Positions 46,201 through 54,899 of a stretch of DNA of 64,000 bases are shown here, one piece after another (positions within the stretch are counted from its first letter, which is position 1; each line of letters begins with the position of its first letter). Position numbers and translations under genes: made by a program. Under the pieces are notes generated by a model. The model worked only from the letters and a program-made list of their open reading frames with translations. It had not been told where the DNA came from and ran no database searches. Source of the stretch: Chitinophagaceae bacterium (GTDB lineage Bacteria; Bacteroidota; Bacteroidia; Chitinophagales; Chitinophagaceae); contig JAFKGQ010000003.1 in assembly GCA_017307755.1 (NCBI GenBank), positions 868,001 through 932,000 on the forward strand, given 5' to 3'.

Positions 46201-46915
46201 CTCTATCCATCTGCTGGAAGCTTTTACAGAGTTATATCATGTATGGCCGGATCCGCTGGTGCGTCAACGGCTGGAAGAGATGCTCTCGCTGATAAGGGAC
46301 AGGATCGTGACGCGCAAAGGCTATCTGCAGCTGTTCTTTACCCCCGACTGGCGGCCCGTCAGCTTCCGCGATTCTTCAGAACAGACGATCATGCGGCATA
46401 AGAACCTGGATCACGTCAGTTTTGGACATGATGTGGAGACGGCCTACCTGCTGCAGGAGGCATCGGAGGCGCTGGGGTTGAAGGAAGATAAGGCGACGTT
46501 TGCAGTGGGAAAGAAGATGGTGGATCATGCATTGGCGAACGGCTGGGATAATGCACTGGGCGGCTTTTATGATGAGGGTTATTATTTTAAGGATAAACCG
46601 GGCTGTACCATCATCAACAAAAGTAAGAACTGGTGGGCCCAGGCGGAAGGATTGAATACCTTGTTGATCTATTCGACGCTCTACCCCAATGACCCCATGC
46701 ATTACGGGGATAAGTTTATCAAGCTTTGGTCCTATGTTCAGACTTATATGATCGACCATGAACATGGAGATTGGTACGAGGAAGGGCTGGACAATGAGCC
46801 CCAGCGGAGGACAGCGCTAAAAGCGCATATCTGGAAAGGGACCTATCATAATTTCCGGAGCCTGAGCAATTGTATAAGACGGCTGAGCGCTATATCCGGG
46901 GTCGGGTTGCCGTAG
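43202..46915 (+). CDS. GH9 cellulase fused to an AGE-family epimerase
   Basis: The protein has 1237 residues with a signal peptide (VHAQ). Residues about 22-265 form a beta-rich domain without a name. An Ig-like CelD_N domain (VVQVSQVGYHP) follows, then the GH9 catalytic barrel with GAWHDAGDFD (near 436) and LGGGTTDYLL. From about 815 to the end is an N-acylglucosamine 2-epimerase fold similar to cellobiose/mannobiose 2-epimerases (GGFY, AYGNAFGIYALS, WWAQAEGLNTL, W-K-x-x-YHNFRS). It would cut glucan or glucomannan and epimerise the disaccharide in one secreted protein. The last 26 bases overlap the convergent beta-lactamase gene. Confidence 0.88.
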   Translation: MKWYRLLLLLMTAGPGVHAQMHLNGRGYLEYEGVNVMLAHDFYPEGHQGGVGVIQHGQRVATNGDIRLEPTPGQWQPIPKVGGHMVDRSTGSISVHMQYPDETKDRKGFNPVIYPDLHFGYTVRVTPAGTGFKIIVDLDSALPAAWIGRVGFNFELYPGVLFGRSYYMDSSSGIFPQQPNGPHYQDGDGEWQIRPMATGRRLVVAPESDGQRMSIECEKGGALQLIDGRGKHNNGWFVVRSLVPPGAVKGAVEWLVTPHAIKGWQSSPVVQVSQVGYHPLQQKIAVIELDAKDRRRPEVSLVRLSEQGGQETVLRSSPREWGDFLRYHYLQFDFTSVRRPGIYMVRYGDVQTNPFQIGSDVYVRNVWQPTLEYFLPAQMCHMRVNDKYRVWHGYCHMDDARMAPVDSNHFDGYIQGHSTLTSYHGGETVPGLNTGAWHDAGDFDLRVESQAETVYGLTLAYEAFRVEYDNTSVDQRHHLVEIQQPDGKPDMLQQIEHGLLSIVGGYKSMGRFYRGIIEPTLRQYTTLGDAANITDNKFYDGSGAADDRWVFTEDNPGRALQVAAALAAAHRVMKGYNDTLAGDCLRIAQQVWANTKENDGQRVELAAELYLTTKDRAYADFLVGHGVEIARSADRYGWVVGRVLPLLKDSGFAAVVTSAMRVLKDSIVARGRRTPYGVPYEPNIWGAGWDIQHFGAKQYFLHQGFPALFSAEYMLAALNFILGCHPGGNTASFASGVGAHSMIPAYGFNRADWSYIPGGIASGTALIRPDFPELLPFPYLWQQGEYVLGGGTTDYLLLVLAADQVLNARQPSMPDSILVQMRYAAKEGLRDKYYPRNIDTLYGGYLSTFSYDFTPVGPQDKMIVTQARHVWSTAKAALFYHDTSYVAMSRHGFYFLRDKMWDPVHGGFYTLVSREGVVRSRIKEAYGNAFGIYALSAYYECSKDTAALGLAQRAFMWLEKYSHDPKQKGYFQHLEPDGTPVVRTPEVDSRAETGYKDQNSSIHLLEAFTELYHVWPDPLVRQRLEEMLSLIRDRIVTRKGYLQLFFTPDWRPVSFRDSSEQTIMRHKNLDHVSFGHDVETAYLLQEASEALGLKEDKATFAVGKKMVDHALANGWDNALGGFYDEGYYFKDKPGCTIINKSKNWWAQAEGLNTLLIYSTLYPNDPMHYGDKFIKLWSYVQTYMIDHEHGDWYEEGLDNEPQRRTALKAHIWKGTYHNFRSLSNCIRRLSAISGVGLP

Positions 46916-47765
46916 CAGCGATCCGGGCAATGACCGCTTCACGGGTAGCTTCATTTGCATGAGCGTCTTTTACAAAGACAGAGATGATAAGATGGCTGCC
47001 GTCGGCCAGGGTAATGATCCCTACGTCATTCGTGGCCGCTGTAAGGCCTTCTTCGTTGGTGCCGGAAGTGCCTGTTTTATGGGCTACTGTCATAGATGCC
47101 GGTAGCAAACCTTTGATACGGCGGGGGCCTGTCGTGGTTTCGGCGAGAAATTGCATCAAAAGTTGAGTACTTGCACGCGAGATCATCTTCCCTTCCATAA
47201 ATAACCGTAGCAGGGCCGTCATAGCCTCCGGTGTACACCAATTTTTATATTGCACGCCCCAGCTGCGGGCCATCTCAGCTTCTGTCGCTACGACAGCTAT
47301 GTCGCGGACACCCTTTTCATGAATGAATTGATCCACGGACACCGGGCCGCCGGCCAGCCGGAACAAGATATCGCATCCATTGTTATCGCTGGCAGATACG
47401 GTGTACCGGATGATCTCACGGAGGGGTATATTCACTGTCTTTCCTTTACAGGAGTCACGCAGGGGGCTCCAGGTGCCTTTTACCCAATCCTGTTCATCGA
47501 TATGGACCAGCTGGTCGAGGCCAAAACTGCCTTCGTCCACGTCATGCAATATTTTTAGCGCAAGGGGGAATTTGAAAACGCTTTGCATGGGAAAATGATC
47601 TTTTCCATGAAAGGACAGTTGTTTACCATCGGCGGTGTAAAAAAGCGATATGCCTACGCTGCCCCTGGCGTCTTTTGCTATCCGCTCCAGCGAGTCCCGA
47701 AGGGCGGATTGTCCGAAAGCGGAGTGGGCAAATAGCAGCATGATGATGAGGCTCTGTCTGATCAT
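46890..47765 (-). CDS. Class A beta-lactamase
   Basis: From ATG 47765 the protein has 291 residues with a signal peptide ending AFGQ. All class A motifs are intact: SVFK (Ser-x-x-Lys), SDN at VSASDNNG, a Glu-containing omega segment (TEAEMARSW) and KTG (HKTGTSG). The style is that of the A2 subgroup (PER/CfxA-like) typical of Bacteroidota. The open frame runs upstream to 48008, but that part repeats the 3' flank of a permease gene and is not coding. It has no linked regulator and is probably an intrinsic chromosomal enzyme. Confidence 0.92.
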   Translation of the reverse strand: MIRQSLIIMLLFAHSAFGQSALRDSLERIAKDARGSVGISLFYTADGKQLSFHGKDHFPMQSVFKFPLALKILHDVDEGSFGLDQLVHIDEQDWVKGTWSPLRDSCKGKTVNIPLREIIRYTVSASDNNGCDILFRLAGGPVSVDQFIHEKGVRDIAVVATEAEMARSWGVQYKNWCTPEAMTALLRLFMEGKMISRASTQLLMQFLAETTTGPRRIKGLLPASMTVAHKTGTSGTNEEGLTAATNDVGIITLADGSHLIISVFVKDAHANEATREAVIARIAATATRPRI

Positions 47766-47803
47766 GCGATGAAGGTACGGGTTTTCATCGTGCCCTTCAG
47801 ACG

Positions 47804-47857
47804 AGAGGACGCGATAGCGGCCGATATTAGAAGGGGCGGCGATGCGGGCAGGCATCA
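47804..47857 (-). repeat. 54-bp duplicated 3' flank, copy next to the first permease
   Basis: Starting at the permease stop codon, the next 54 bases match 53531-53584 at 50 positions, although the two permease genes themselves are clearly diverged. Confidence 0.7.
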
Positions 47858-50281
47858 CTCTGCTCTTAAACTCTTCACGGGATTGGACAAAGCCGTCCTG
47901 ACGGACTGGTAGCTCACGGTGATCAGAGCGATAGCGACTGCCAGACCGCCTGCTGCGGCAAACATCCACCAGCCGAGGGTGATCCGGTAGGCAAAGTTTT
48001 GCAGCCACTGTTGCATTCCGAACCAGGCCAGGGGAGACGCGATAAGGATGGCCAGCAACGCCAGACGGATAAATTCACCCGATAGCAGCAGGGTGACATT
48101 GATAACGGAAGCGCCCAACACTTTGCGGATGCCGATCTCTTTGGTACGCTGTTCGGCGGAAAAAGCAGCCAGACCGAATAGACCCAGACAGGCGATGAGG
48201 ATGGCGATGACGGTGCAATAGATCACGAGACGGGAAGTACGCTGTTCTTTTTCATAATTCCTTTGAAAATCCTGGTCGAGGAAGGAATATTCAAAAGGTG
48301 TGGCCGGGTTGATCTTGTTCCATATCTTTTCCATCGACGCCAATGCCCGGGAATAGTCGTGTGTCTGAAGACGGACGATGGCATATTTGTACTTATCGTC
48401 GGCAAAATGGCTGTTGGCGGTGAAAGCCAAAGGTTTTATGTTAGTGTGCAGGCTTTCAAAATTAAAGTCCCTGATCACCCCCCGGATATACATGGCGTCA
48501 TGTCCGCCATGCCAGTCATAGTTTATCCTTTTTCCAACGGCCGTCTCAGGCTTATAACCTAATTCTTTTACAGCGGTTTCGTTGAGTATGAAGCCGGTGG
48601 AATCCATACTGTTTTTGGAAAAAAGCGCTCCCTGCAACAGCCGCAACCCCAGCGTCTCAAAATAATCGTTCCCGACGTTGACAAGCATAATGTCGGTGAA
48701 GTTGGAGGACGCCCTTCCTTCGCCGTAGAAAAGCATGTCATTTATGTTGAGAATGCCGGGGTAGGTGGAGGCGTTGGTTACCGATTGGACAGTGGGGGCC
48801 TTTAGCAGTTGGTCTTTTAGCACACTGAAGTTTGCCGCTACTTGTTGGGTAGGTAAAGGAAGGATGACCTGCTGGTCTTTTTTAAAACCCAGGTCCTGTT
48901 TTTTCAGATAGTTTAACTGACTTCCGATGACGATGGCGCCAAGTATCAGCATCACAGAGATGGTGAACTGGAATACCACCAGCCCTTTTCGGAGGGCGGT
49001 AGCGCTCCAACTGTTCAATATCTTTCCTTTCAGCACCTTGGCGGGTCGGAAAGACGACAGGTAAAAGGCAGGGTAAAGACCGGACAGCAGCCCGGTGAGG
49101 ATGGCAAGACCGCCGATCCAGTACACCAGACCGGGATTTTGGGACAGTTGCAGGTCTTTTTGTGTAAGCTGGTTGAATAAGGGGAGCAACAGCCTGGTAA
49201 ACACCAGGGCCATTGCCAGGGCGATCAGACACAGGAAGAATGATTCTCCCAGGAACTGGCGTATCAGGGACCCTCTGCCTGCACCGATGACCTTTCTGAC
49301 ACCTACTTCCCGGGCTCTTTTTTCACTACGGGCTGTGGAAAGGTTCATAAAATTTATACAGGCGATGAACAATATGAATACGGCGATCGATCCCACTATA
49401 TAGAGGTACCGGATGTCTCCGTTGGGGCTGATCTCATACCCGATGGAGGAGTGAAGATAGATGTCCTTCATCGGCTGGATAAACTGGCTTTTTGACATTC
49501 CGGCCGCCTTTAGGTCCGATCCGCCGAGACGATCGAGAAGCGCTACCATCCTTTTCTCAAATACACCGGCATTTACGTCCGGCTTCAACTTCACGTAGGT
49601 GTAAAAGATATTATTGGTGGCCCAGCTGGTCTGGCGCTCCACCCAACCACCTACCTCATTATTGCGCATGGACAAGAAAAAATGGGCGGGGATATGCGAT
49701 TTATAGTTGTTCTTAAAGACCCCCCGGACAGTATATTGTATATCGCCAAAAGGCATCCCCAGCTTCAGCGGCCGGCCGACGGGGTCCTCCTGACCAAATA
49801 TCCTGGTGGCCATGGCTTCTGAGATAATGATGCTATTGGGGCTATTCAGCGCAGTCGCGGCATTGCCATAGACAAAGTCATAGGTGAACAGCTGGAAAAA
49901 AGTGCTATCGACATAGTATCCATTCGATTCATAAAATCCATGGGTGTCTTTGGACCCCTGATATTGCATGAGCACTCTATCTAAAAAGGAGAACTTCACC
50001 AATCGGGTGACCTGTTCAACCTCCGGCAATTGCGCTTTCAGGGCAAAGGCCACCGGCGCCGGCTGGGCTGCCCAGGTTTCACCATTGCCTGCCTTATAAG
50101 CTATCCTGTAAATCCTGTCCCCGTCCTTGTGATGCTTGTCGTAGCTCTGTTCATCGATGATATATAGCATGATCAGCAGACAGACAGCCAGACCCGCCGC
50201 CAGTCCGAAGATATTGATGGAAGAATACAGCTTATTGCGGGTGAGATTTCTAAAAGCAATTTTTAAATAGTTTTTTAGCAT
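47855..50281 (-). CDS. FtsX/MacB-type ABC permease
   Basis: The protein has 808 residues with the same layout as the gene at 24461: an N-terminal TM (SSINIFGLAAGLAVCLLIML), MacB_PCD, FtsX (RSEKRAREVGVRKVIGAGR), a second periplasmic domain and FtsX (EQRTKEIGIRKVLGAS). It ends NPVKSLRAE like its paralogue at 51161. There is no ATPase gene nearby. It is followed 19 bases upstream by the lectin-like secreted protein gene. Confidence 0.88.
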   Translation of the reverse strand: MLKNYLKIAFRNLTRNKLYSSINIFGLAAGLAVCLLIMLYIIDEQSYDKHHKDGDRIYRIAYKAGNGETWAAQPAPVAFALKAQLPEVEQVTRLVKFSFLDRVLMQYQGSKDTHGFYESNGYYVDSTFFQLFTYDFVYGNAATALNSPNSIIISEAMATRIFGQEDPVGRPLKLGMPFGDIQYTVRGVFKNNYKSHIPAHFFLSMRNNEVGGWVERQTSWATNNIFYTYVKLKPDVNAGVFEKRMVALLDRLGGSDLKAAGMSKSQFIQPMKDIYLHSSIGYEISPNGDIRYLYIVGSIAVFILFIACINFMNLSTARSEKRAREVGVRKVIGAGRGSLIRQFLGESFFLCLIALAMALVFTRLLLPLFNQLTQKDLQLSQNPGLVYWIGGLAILTGLLSGLYPAFYLSSFRPAKVLKGKILNSWSATALRKGLVVFQFTISVMLILGAIVIGSQLNYLKKQDLGFKKDQQVILPLPTQQVAANFSVLKDQLLKAPTVQSVTNASTYPGILNINDMLFYGEGRASSNFTDIMLVNVGNDYFETLGLRLLQGALFSKNSMDSTGFILNETAVKELGYKPETAVGKRINYDWHGGHDAMYIRGVIRDFNFESLHTNIKPLAFTANSHFADDKYKYAIVRLQTHDYSRALASMEKIWNKINPATPFEYSFLDQDFQRNYEKEQRTSRLVIYCTVIAILIACLGLFGLAAFSAEQRTKEIGIRKVLGASVINVTLLLSGEFIRLALLAILIASPLAWFGMQQWLQNFAYRITLGWWMFAAAGGLAVAIALITVSYQSVRTALSNPVKSLRAE

Positions 50282-50300
50282 ACTATTCAGTTATGGTTAT

Positions 50301-50948
50301 CTATCTGGGATAAAAGTTAAAATGGGCAAAACTGCCGGGAGAATTATTGCCTACCCAAAGACCCAGACCGCCATGTGTGGTTTTGCTGATCCTCTCCACT
50401 TCCAGGGAAGGCTGCCGTTCATTGTTGACATAGACGGAAACGTGAAATTTCTGTAACACGATCTTTACATGGAACCATTCATCGGGGTCGGGAGCGGGGA
50501 ACACCTCATGTTCATATTTGCCGGGAAATTGATTGCGCAGCTTTTCCCAGTCATTGCCGGGCATGCTGATATACTGGACGGCATGGCCGCGCCGCAGCGC
50601 TTCGTTGCTTTTGAAGTTAAAGGGCCTGAAATAAATGGCGTCGTAAGTCGTAGTATTTTGTATATGAAAGACCACCCCTACAAAGCTTTGCTGTATTTGA
50701 TGACTCCCTTTGATATCCAGCTCGATGACGCCGTCGCCCATATCTGAACCCTTTAGGATCATCATTCCGACGTCCGGCGCTTCGCTTAGACGGATGGAGT
50801 TCTTTTCCAGGACGCGCGTTGCCGTACGATTGATGAGCTCCCAGTGGTTTGCGGCCTGCAGGTCGGTAGAGACATTTTGGCCGTAAACTGCCGGCAGGAG
50901 GTATATGGATGCCAGCGCCAGGATGGATATTTTTATGTACAGGTTCAT
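50301..50948 (-). CDS. Secreted lectin-like (LamG/DUF1080-type) protein
   Basis: The protein has 215 residues with a signal peptide (AVYGQ). The beta-jelly-roll signs are GVIELDIKGSH, SFVGVVFHIQNTTTYDAIYFRPFNF, WFHVKIVLQKFHVSVYVNN and GGLGLWVGNNSPGSFAHFNF, as in glycan-binding LamG/DUF1080 folds. It carries no hydrolase signature. It is co-directional with and 19 bases upstream of the permease gene, so probably in one unit with it. Confidence 0.8.
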   Translation of the reverse strand: MNLYIKISILALASIYLLPAVYGQNVSTDLQAANHWELINRTATRVLEKNSIRLSEAPDVGMMILKGSDMGDGVIELDIKGSHQIQQSFVGVVFHIQNTTTYDAIYFRPFNFKSNEALRRGHAVQYISMPGNDWEKLRNQFPGKYEHEVFPAPDPDEWFHVKIVLQKFHVSVYVNNERQPSLEVERISKTTHGGLGLWVGNNSPGSFAHFNFYPR

Positions 50949-51160
50949 GATCTGTGTGGGGTGCGAAAAGGATGCCAGTCGGTTTGAGATATGGCAATCA
51001 ATGTATTATCCGGCAGGTTTTGAGGGGAAGTGTCCGTTTTTGATACGTCCTGGGTTTCAAAATCGTACAGCGCATCTTGGACTAACCTGCGGTTCTTATT
51101 GATCCTTAATGGAATAGCATCCCGGCATCCCTTTGGTAGCCGTCTTTCCAAATTGTTATT

Positions 51161-53533
51161 ATGCTGAGGAATTACCTGCTCGTAGCGATCAGGCACCTGA
51201 CAAGGAACAAGGTTTTTTCGACGATCAATATCCTGGGACTTGCGCTAGGGCTTACCTGTAGCCTTTTTATCGGGCTGTGGGTGCAGGATGAGCGTAATGT
51301 AGATCAATTCAATGCCCATGGCGACAGGCTATATACTGTATACGAACGACAGTTTACAGGAGGGGTGATAAAAACACAGTACAATGTCCCCGGTGTCCTG
51401 GCTGCGGAGATAAAGCGGGTGCTGCCGCAGGTGGAATACGCCAGCAGCTTGACGAATAACGAGGTCAATACTTTTCGGGCGGGGGAAAAGGTACTAAAGA
51501 AAGAAGGTTGTTATGCGGAAACCGACCTCTTTACCATGTTTACTTATCCTTTACTGGAAGGGGACAAAGCCACTGTCCTGCGCCAGCCGTCAGATATTGC
51601 CATTTCCCGGAAAATGGCAGAAGATCTTTTCGGAAGCCCGCATGCTGCCATCGGCAAGCCGCTGCTGTTCAATAATACGGTGGAGATGAGGGTCACGGGT
51701 GTTTTTGAGGACCTCTCCCGGAATGCTTCCAACAAATTCGATTATGTCATCAACTATGTCTCCTTTTTAAAGCAACACGAGCCTTTGACCCAATGGGGGA
51801 ACACGGGTGTCAGGGCTTATTTCTTACTCAAAGAAGGCGCCCGTCCGGCATCGATGGAGAAGCAGCTTACGCAGTTGTTGGACGAGCATAACCATTTTGG
51901 AAAAGGCTATCGGGTGGAATTGGGTATTCAACGTTTTGGGGACACGTACCTGCATTCCAGGTTTAACAGCCTTGGGCAGTTGGAGGGAGGGAGGATCGAA
52001 TATGTCAATCTTTTTAGTATCGTAGCGGTTTTTATCCTTCTCATAGCCTGTATCAATTTTATGAATATCACTACAGCCCGGTCCGCCAGACGGGCAAAAG
52101 AGATCGGGGTGCGAAAGGTGGTAGGCGCTTTACGTGTTTCGCTGGTCCGGCAGTTTATCGGGGAAGCCCTGATGCTGACGGGTATTGCCATGATCGTGGC
52201 CTTGCTGTTGCTGGCCATGCTATTGCCAGTATTCAACATACTGACGCAAAAACAGATCGCTTTTCCTTCCGGCATCATCTTTTGGACGTGTATCGTGGGT
52301 GTCATGCTCGTCACAGGCTTTATAGCCGGCAGTTACCCGGCCTTGTTCCTCTCTTCCTTCCGGCCCGTCAGTGTGCTGAAAGGCGTTTTAAAGCTCAATA
52401 TGGGGAATGTGTTGTTTAGGAAGGGCCTCGTGGTTTTTCAATTTGTCGTCTCCATTGTACTTATTGTGGGCGCCATTGTCGTATCCAGGCAGGTGGATTA
52501 TATACGGACGAAGGACCTCGGCTACAACAGGGAGAACCTTATCTATATCCCCCAGGAAGGGGATATCAACGGAAAATACAAGATGTTCAAACAGGAGGCG
52601 TTAAAGATACCCGGCGTCCAATACGTTTCGCACATTGGCGATCCGCCGACCAATATCACCAGCGCCACCTGGGGCATCGATTGGGTGGGTAAAGACCCTG
52701 ATGCCAAGCCGACGTTCGGGGATGAGGAGATAGGCTATGATTTTGCAAGGACAATGGGTATTGAGATGACGCTGGGACATGATTTCAGACCCGGGATGGC
52801 CACCGATTCCGGCGGGTATATTTTAAATGAAGAAGCCATACGCATCATGGGGTATAAGGACCCCATCGGCAAACCTTTTACTTTGTGGGATACGAGAGGG
52901 ACGATCATCGGGGTGGTAAAGGATTTTCATTTCAATTCACTACATGTGCCGGTGCGTGGCTTTATCATGTACCTGGGTGAGAACGCCAATGGCGGGACGA
53001 TATTGATAAGGACACAGCCCGGTCCCGGCAAGACCCGGCAGGCCCTGGATGGATTAGCGGCTTTGTGGAAGGAGTTGAACCCCAAATTCCCTTTTACTTA
53101 TCAATTTTCGGATGAGGAGTATGATAAATTGTATAAGAGCGAGCAGATGGCGGGGAGGCTTTCCAAATGTTTTTCAGTGCTTGCCATCGTCATTTCCTGT
53201 CTGGGTCTTTTGGGGTTGGCCATATTTACTGCCGAGCAACGTACGCGGGAGATCGGTATCCGGAAAGTACTTGGCGCCAGCGTAGGGTCTGTCTTTGCAC
53301 TGCTCTCCGGCGAGTTTTTACGGCTGGTGCTCCTCTCTTTGCTCATCGCCACTCCTCTGGCCTGGCTGGTCATGTATAAATGGCTGCAGGATTATGCTTA
53401 TCATACGGATATCAGCTGGTGGATGTTCCTGGCGGCCGGTTGCGCTGCGGTCGTCGTAACCTTGCTTACAGTCGGCTGGCAGGCGATCAGGGCGGCCCTG
53501 GCTAATCCGGTGAAGAGTTTAAGAGCTGAATGA
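51161..53533 (+). CDS. FtsX/MacB-type ABC permease
   Basis: The protein has 790 residues: TM1 (STINILGLALGLTCSLFIGLW), MacB_PCD, FtsX (RSARRAKEIGVRKVVGAL), a second periplasmic domain and FtsX (EQRTREIGIRKVLGAS). It is a paralogue of 47855-50281 in opposite orientation, across the lectin-like gene and a 212-base gap. It has no ATPase gene; such orphan permeases may share one. The 54 bases from its stop are duplicated at 47804-47857. Confidence 0.88.
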   Translation: MLRNYLLVAIRHLTRNKVFSTINILGLALGLTCSLFIGLWVQDERNVDQFNAHGDRLYTVYERQFTGGVIKTQYNVPGVLAAEIKRVLPQVEYASSLTNNEVNTFRAGEKVLKKEGCYAETDLFTMFTYPLLEGDKATVLRQPSDIAISRKMAEDLFGSPHAAIGKPLLFNNTVEMRVTGVFEDLSRNASNKFDYVINYVSFLKQHEPLTQWGNTGVRAYFLLKEGARPASMEKQLTQLLDEHNHFGKGYRVELGIQRFGDTYLHSRFNSLGQLEGGRIEYVNLFSIVAVFILLIACINFMNITTARSARRAKEIGVRKVVGALRVSLVRQFIGEALMLTGIAMIVALLLLAMLLPVFNILTQKQIAFPSGIIFWTCIVGVMLVTGFIAGSYPALFLSSFRPVSVLKGVLKLNMGNVLFRKGLVVFQFVVSIVLIVGAIVVSRQVDYIRTKDLGYNRENLIYIPQEGDINGKYKMFKQEALKIPGVQYVSHIGDPPTNITSATWGIDWVGKDPDAKPTFGDEEIGYDFARTMGIEMTLGHDFRPGMATDSGGYILNEEAIRIMGYKDPIGKPFTLWDTRGTIIGVVKDFHFNSLHVPVRGFIMYLGENANGGTILIRTQPGPGKTRQALDGLAALWKELNPKFPFTYQFSDEEYDKLYKSEQMAGRLSKCFSVLAIVISCLGLLGLAIFTAEQRTREIGIRKVLGASVGSVFALLSGEFLRLVLLSLLIATPLAWLVMYKWLQDYAYHTDISWWMFLAAGCAAVVVTLLTVGWQAIRAALANPVKSLRAE

Positions 53534-53584
53534 TGCCTGCCCGCATTGCCGGCCCGTCTAATATCGGCCGCTGTCGCGTCCTCT
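53531..53584 (+). repeat. 54-bp duplicated 3' flank, copy next to the second permease
   Basis: It matches the minus strand of 47857-47804 at 50 of 54 positions, starting at the stop codon. It shows no conserved stem. Confidence 0.7.
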
Positions 53585-53619
53585 GGGCAGAGTAGGCCCC
53601 TTCTCCGTATATTCGCCCT

Positions 53620-54204
53620 ATGACCGATGCGCTGACGCAACTCAAACAATTGGTAGATGCAGTGCATCCTCTTTCCGGCGAGGATTGGGATGCTCTATCA
53701 GGTATATGGACGTCTTTTTCTGCCGGGAGGAAAGAGATCCTCACGGCGGAGGGGGCAGCGGAAAGATATCTGTATTTGGTGATCGAAGGGGTACAACGTG
53801 TCTACTATTTTGATGACCAGGACAGAGAGGCCACCCTTATATTCACTTACGCGCCCTCTTTTGGCGGTGTTCTTGACGCGCTGCTATTGCAGCAGCCTTC
53901 ACGTTATTTTTATGAGACGTTGACTCCTTCCATGTTCCTGCGGGCGCCATGGGTTGAATTAGACCGGCTCATGCGTGAGAGGCCTGATGTGGAACGCATG
54001 GTTCGTAAAGGTATTACCCATGCGCTTGCGGGTCTGCTGGAAAGACTGGCGGAATTACAATGCTATACGGCGGAAGAGAAGTTTAACAAAGTGCGGCAGC
54101 GGAGCCCGCATATCTTTCAGCTGGTGCCACATAAATATATCGCTAACTACCTGGGAATGGACGCCACCAATTTTAGCAAATTGATCAATAAGCAAAAAAG
54201 TTAG
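53620..54204 (+). CDS. Crp/Fnr-family regulator
   Basis: The protein has 194 residues: a cyclic-nucleotide-binding roll (EILTAEGAAERYLYLVIEGVQRVYYF) and a C-terminal helix-turn-helix-like segment (VPHKYIANYLGMDATNFSKL). It shows only a weak cNMP pocket. It lies 86 bases downstream of the permease and 69 bases upstream of the DinB gene, both on the same strand. Confidence 0.85.
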   Translation: MTDALTQLKQLVDAVHPLSGEDWDALSGIWTSFSAGRKEILTAEGAAERYLYLVIEGVQRVYYFDDQDREATLIFTYAPSFGGVLDALLLQQPSRYFYETLTPSMFLRAPWVELDRLMRERPDVERMVRKGITHALAGLLERLAELQCYTAEEKFNKVRQRSPHIFQLVPHKYIANYLGMDATNFSKLINKQKS

Positions 54205-54273
54205 CCGACCTTGGTTTTTACCAAGAATGGTCGTCGGGGGCCGGGCTAGATTTGTTTTTCTAAATATTTTGTT

Positions 54274-54831
54274 ATGAAGCTTATTGATAAGGATCAATTA
54301 TTGGATACGCTGGAAGATAGGGTCAATACACATTTGGACGCGGCTGTGCGGGTGTACCAGAATATGCACAGCGACCTTTTGCTCAAGCCTGCCGCGGACG
54401 GGGGGTGGAGCATTGCGCAATGTCTCGAGCATTTGAACAGGTATGGAAATTATTATATCCCTTTGATACGCCGGGGGCTTGGAAGACAAGACAGATGTGT
54501 CCAGGGCGGTTCGTTCAAAAGCAGCTTTATCGGCGGCTATTTTACACGTCTCATGGACCCTGATACGGGAAAGAAAAAGATAAAAGCCTTTAAGGATTAC
54601 AAGCCTGACCGGGATCTTGATGCCCATGCCGTTGTGGCCGAGTTCATACGTCAGCAGGAGGTGCTGCTCATCTGTCTGCAATGGGCCAGAAAAGCGGACC
54701 TGAATAAGCCGAGGATACCGGTGTCCATCATGAAATGGCTCAAATTGCGGCTGGGAGACGTATTACAGTTTGTCATCGCGCATGATGAACGGCATATGCG
54801 GCAGGCACAAAGGAATTGCCCGTTGGATTGA
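54274..54831 (+). CDS. DinB-family protein
   Basis: The protein has 185 residues. WSIAQCLEHLNRYGNYY and the C-terminal HDERHMRQA supply the three-His metal site of the DinB four-helix bundle. Family members are thiol-dependent metalloenzymes of mostly unknown substrate. It stands alone after the Crp-like gene. Confidence 0.85.
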   Translation: MKLIDKDQLLDTLEDRVNTHLDAAVRVYQNMHSDLLLKPAADGGWSIAQCLEHLNRYGNYYIPLIRRGLGRQDRCVQGGSFKSSFIGGYFTRLMDPDTGKKKIKAFKDYKPDRDLDAHAVVAEFIRQQEVLLICLQWARKADLNKPRIPVSIMKWLKLRLGDVLQFVIAHDERHMRQAQRNCPLD

Positions 54832-54899
54832 GTATGTAAGGGCCTACTAAGAAAGTCAGTAGAGAGTGATGGTATCAGGAAATTGCCGTATTTTCAGAC

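Noticed and set aside
47766..48008. Upstream extension of the beta-lactamase frame
   Set aside because: The true signal peptide starts at 47765; the extension reads the permease end and its duplicated flank in another frame.
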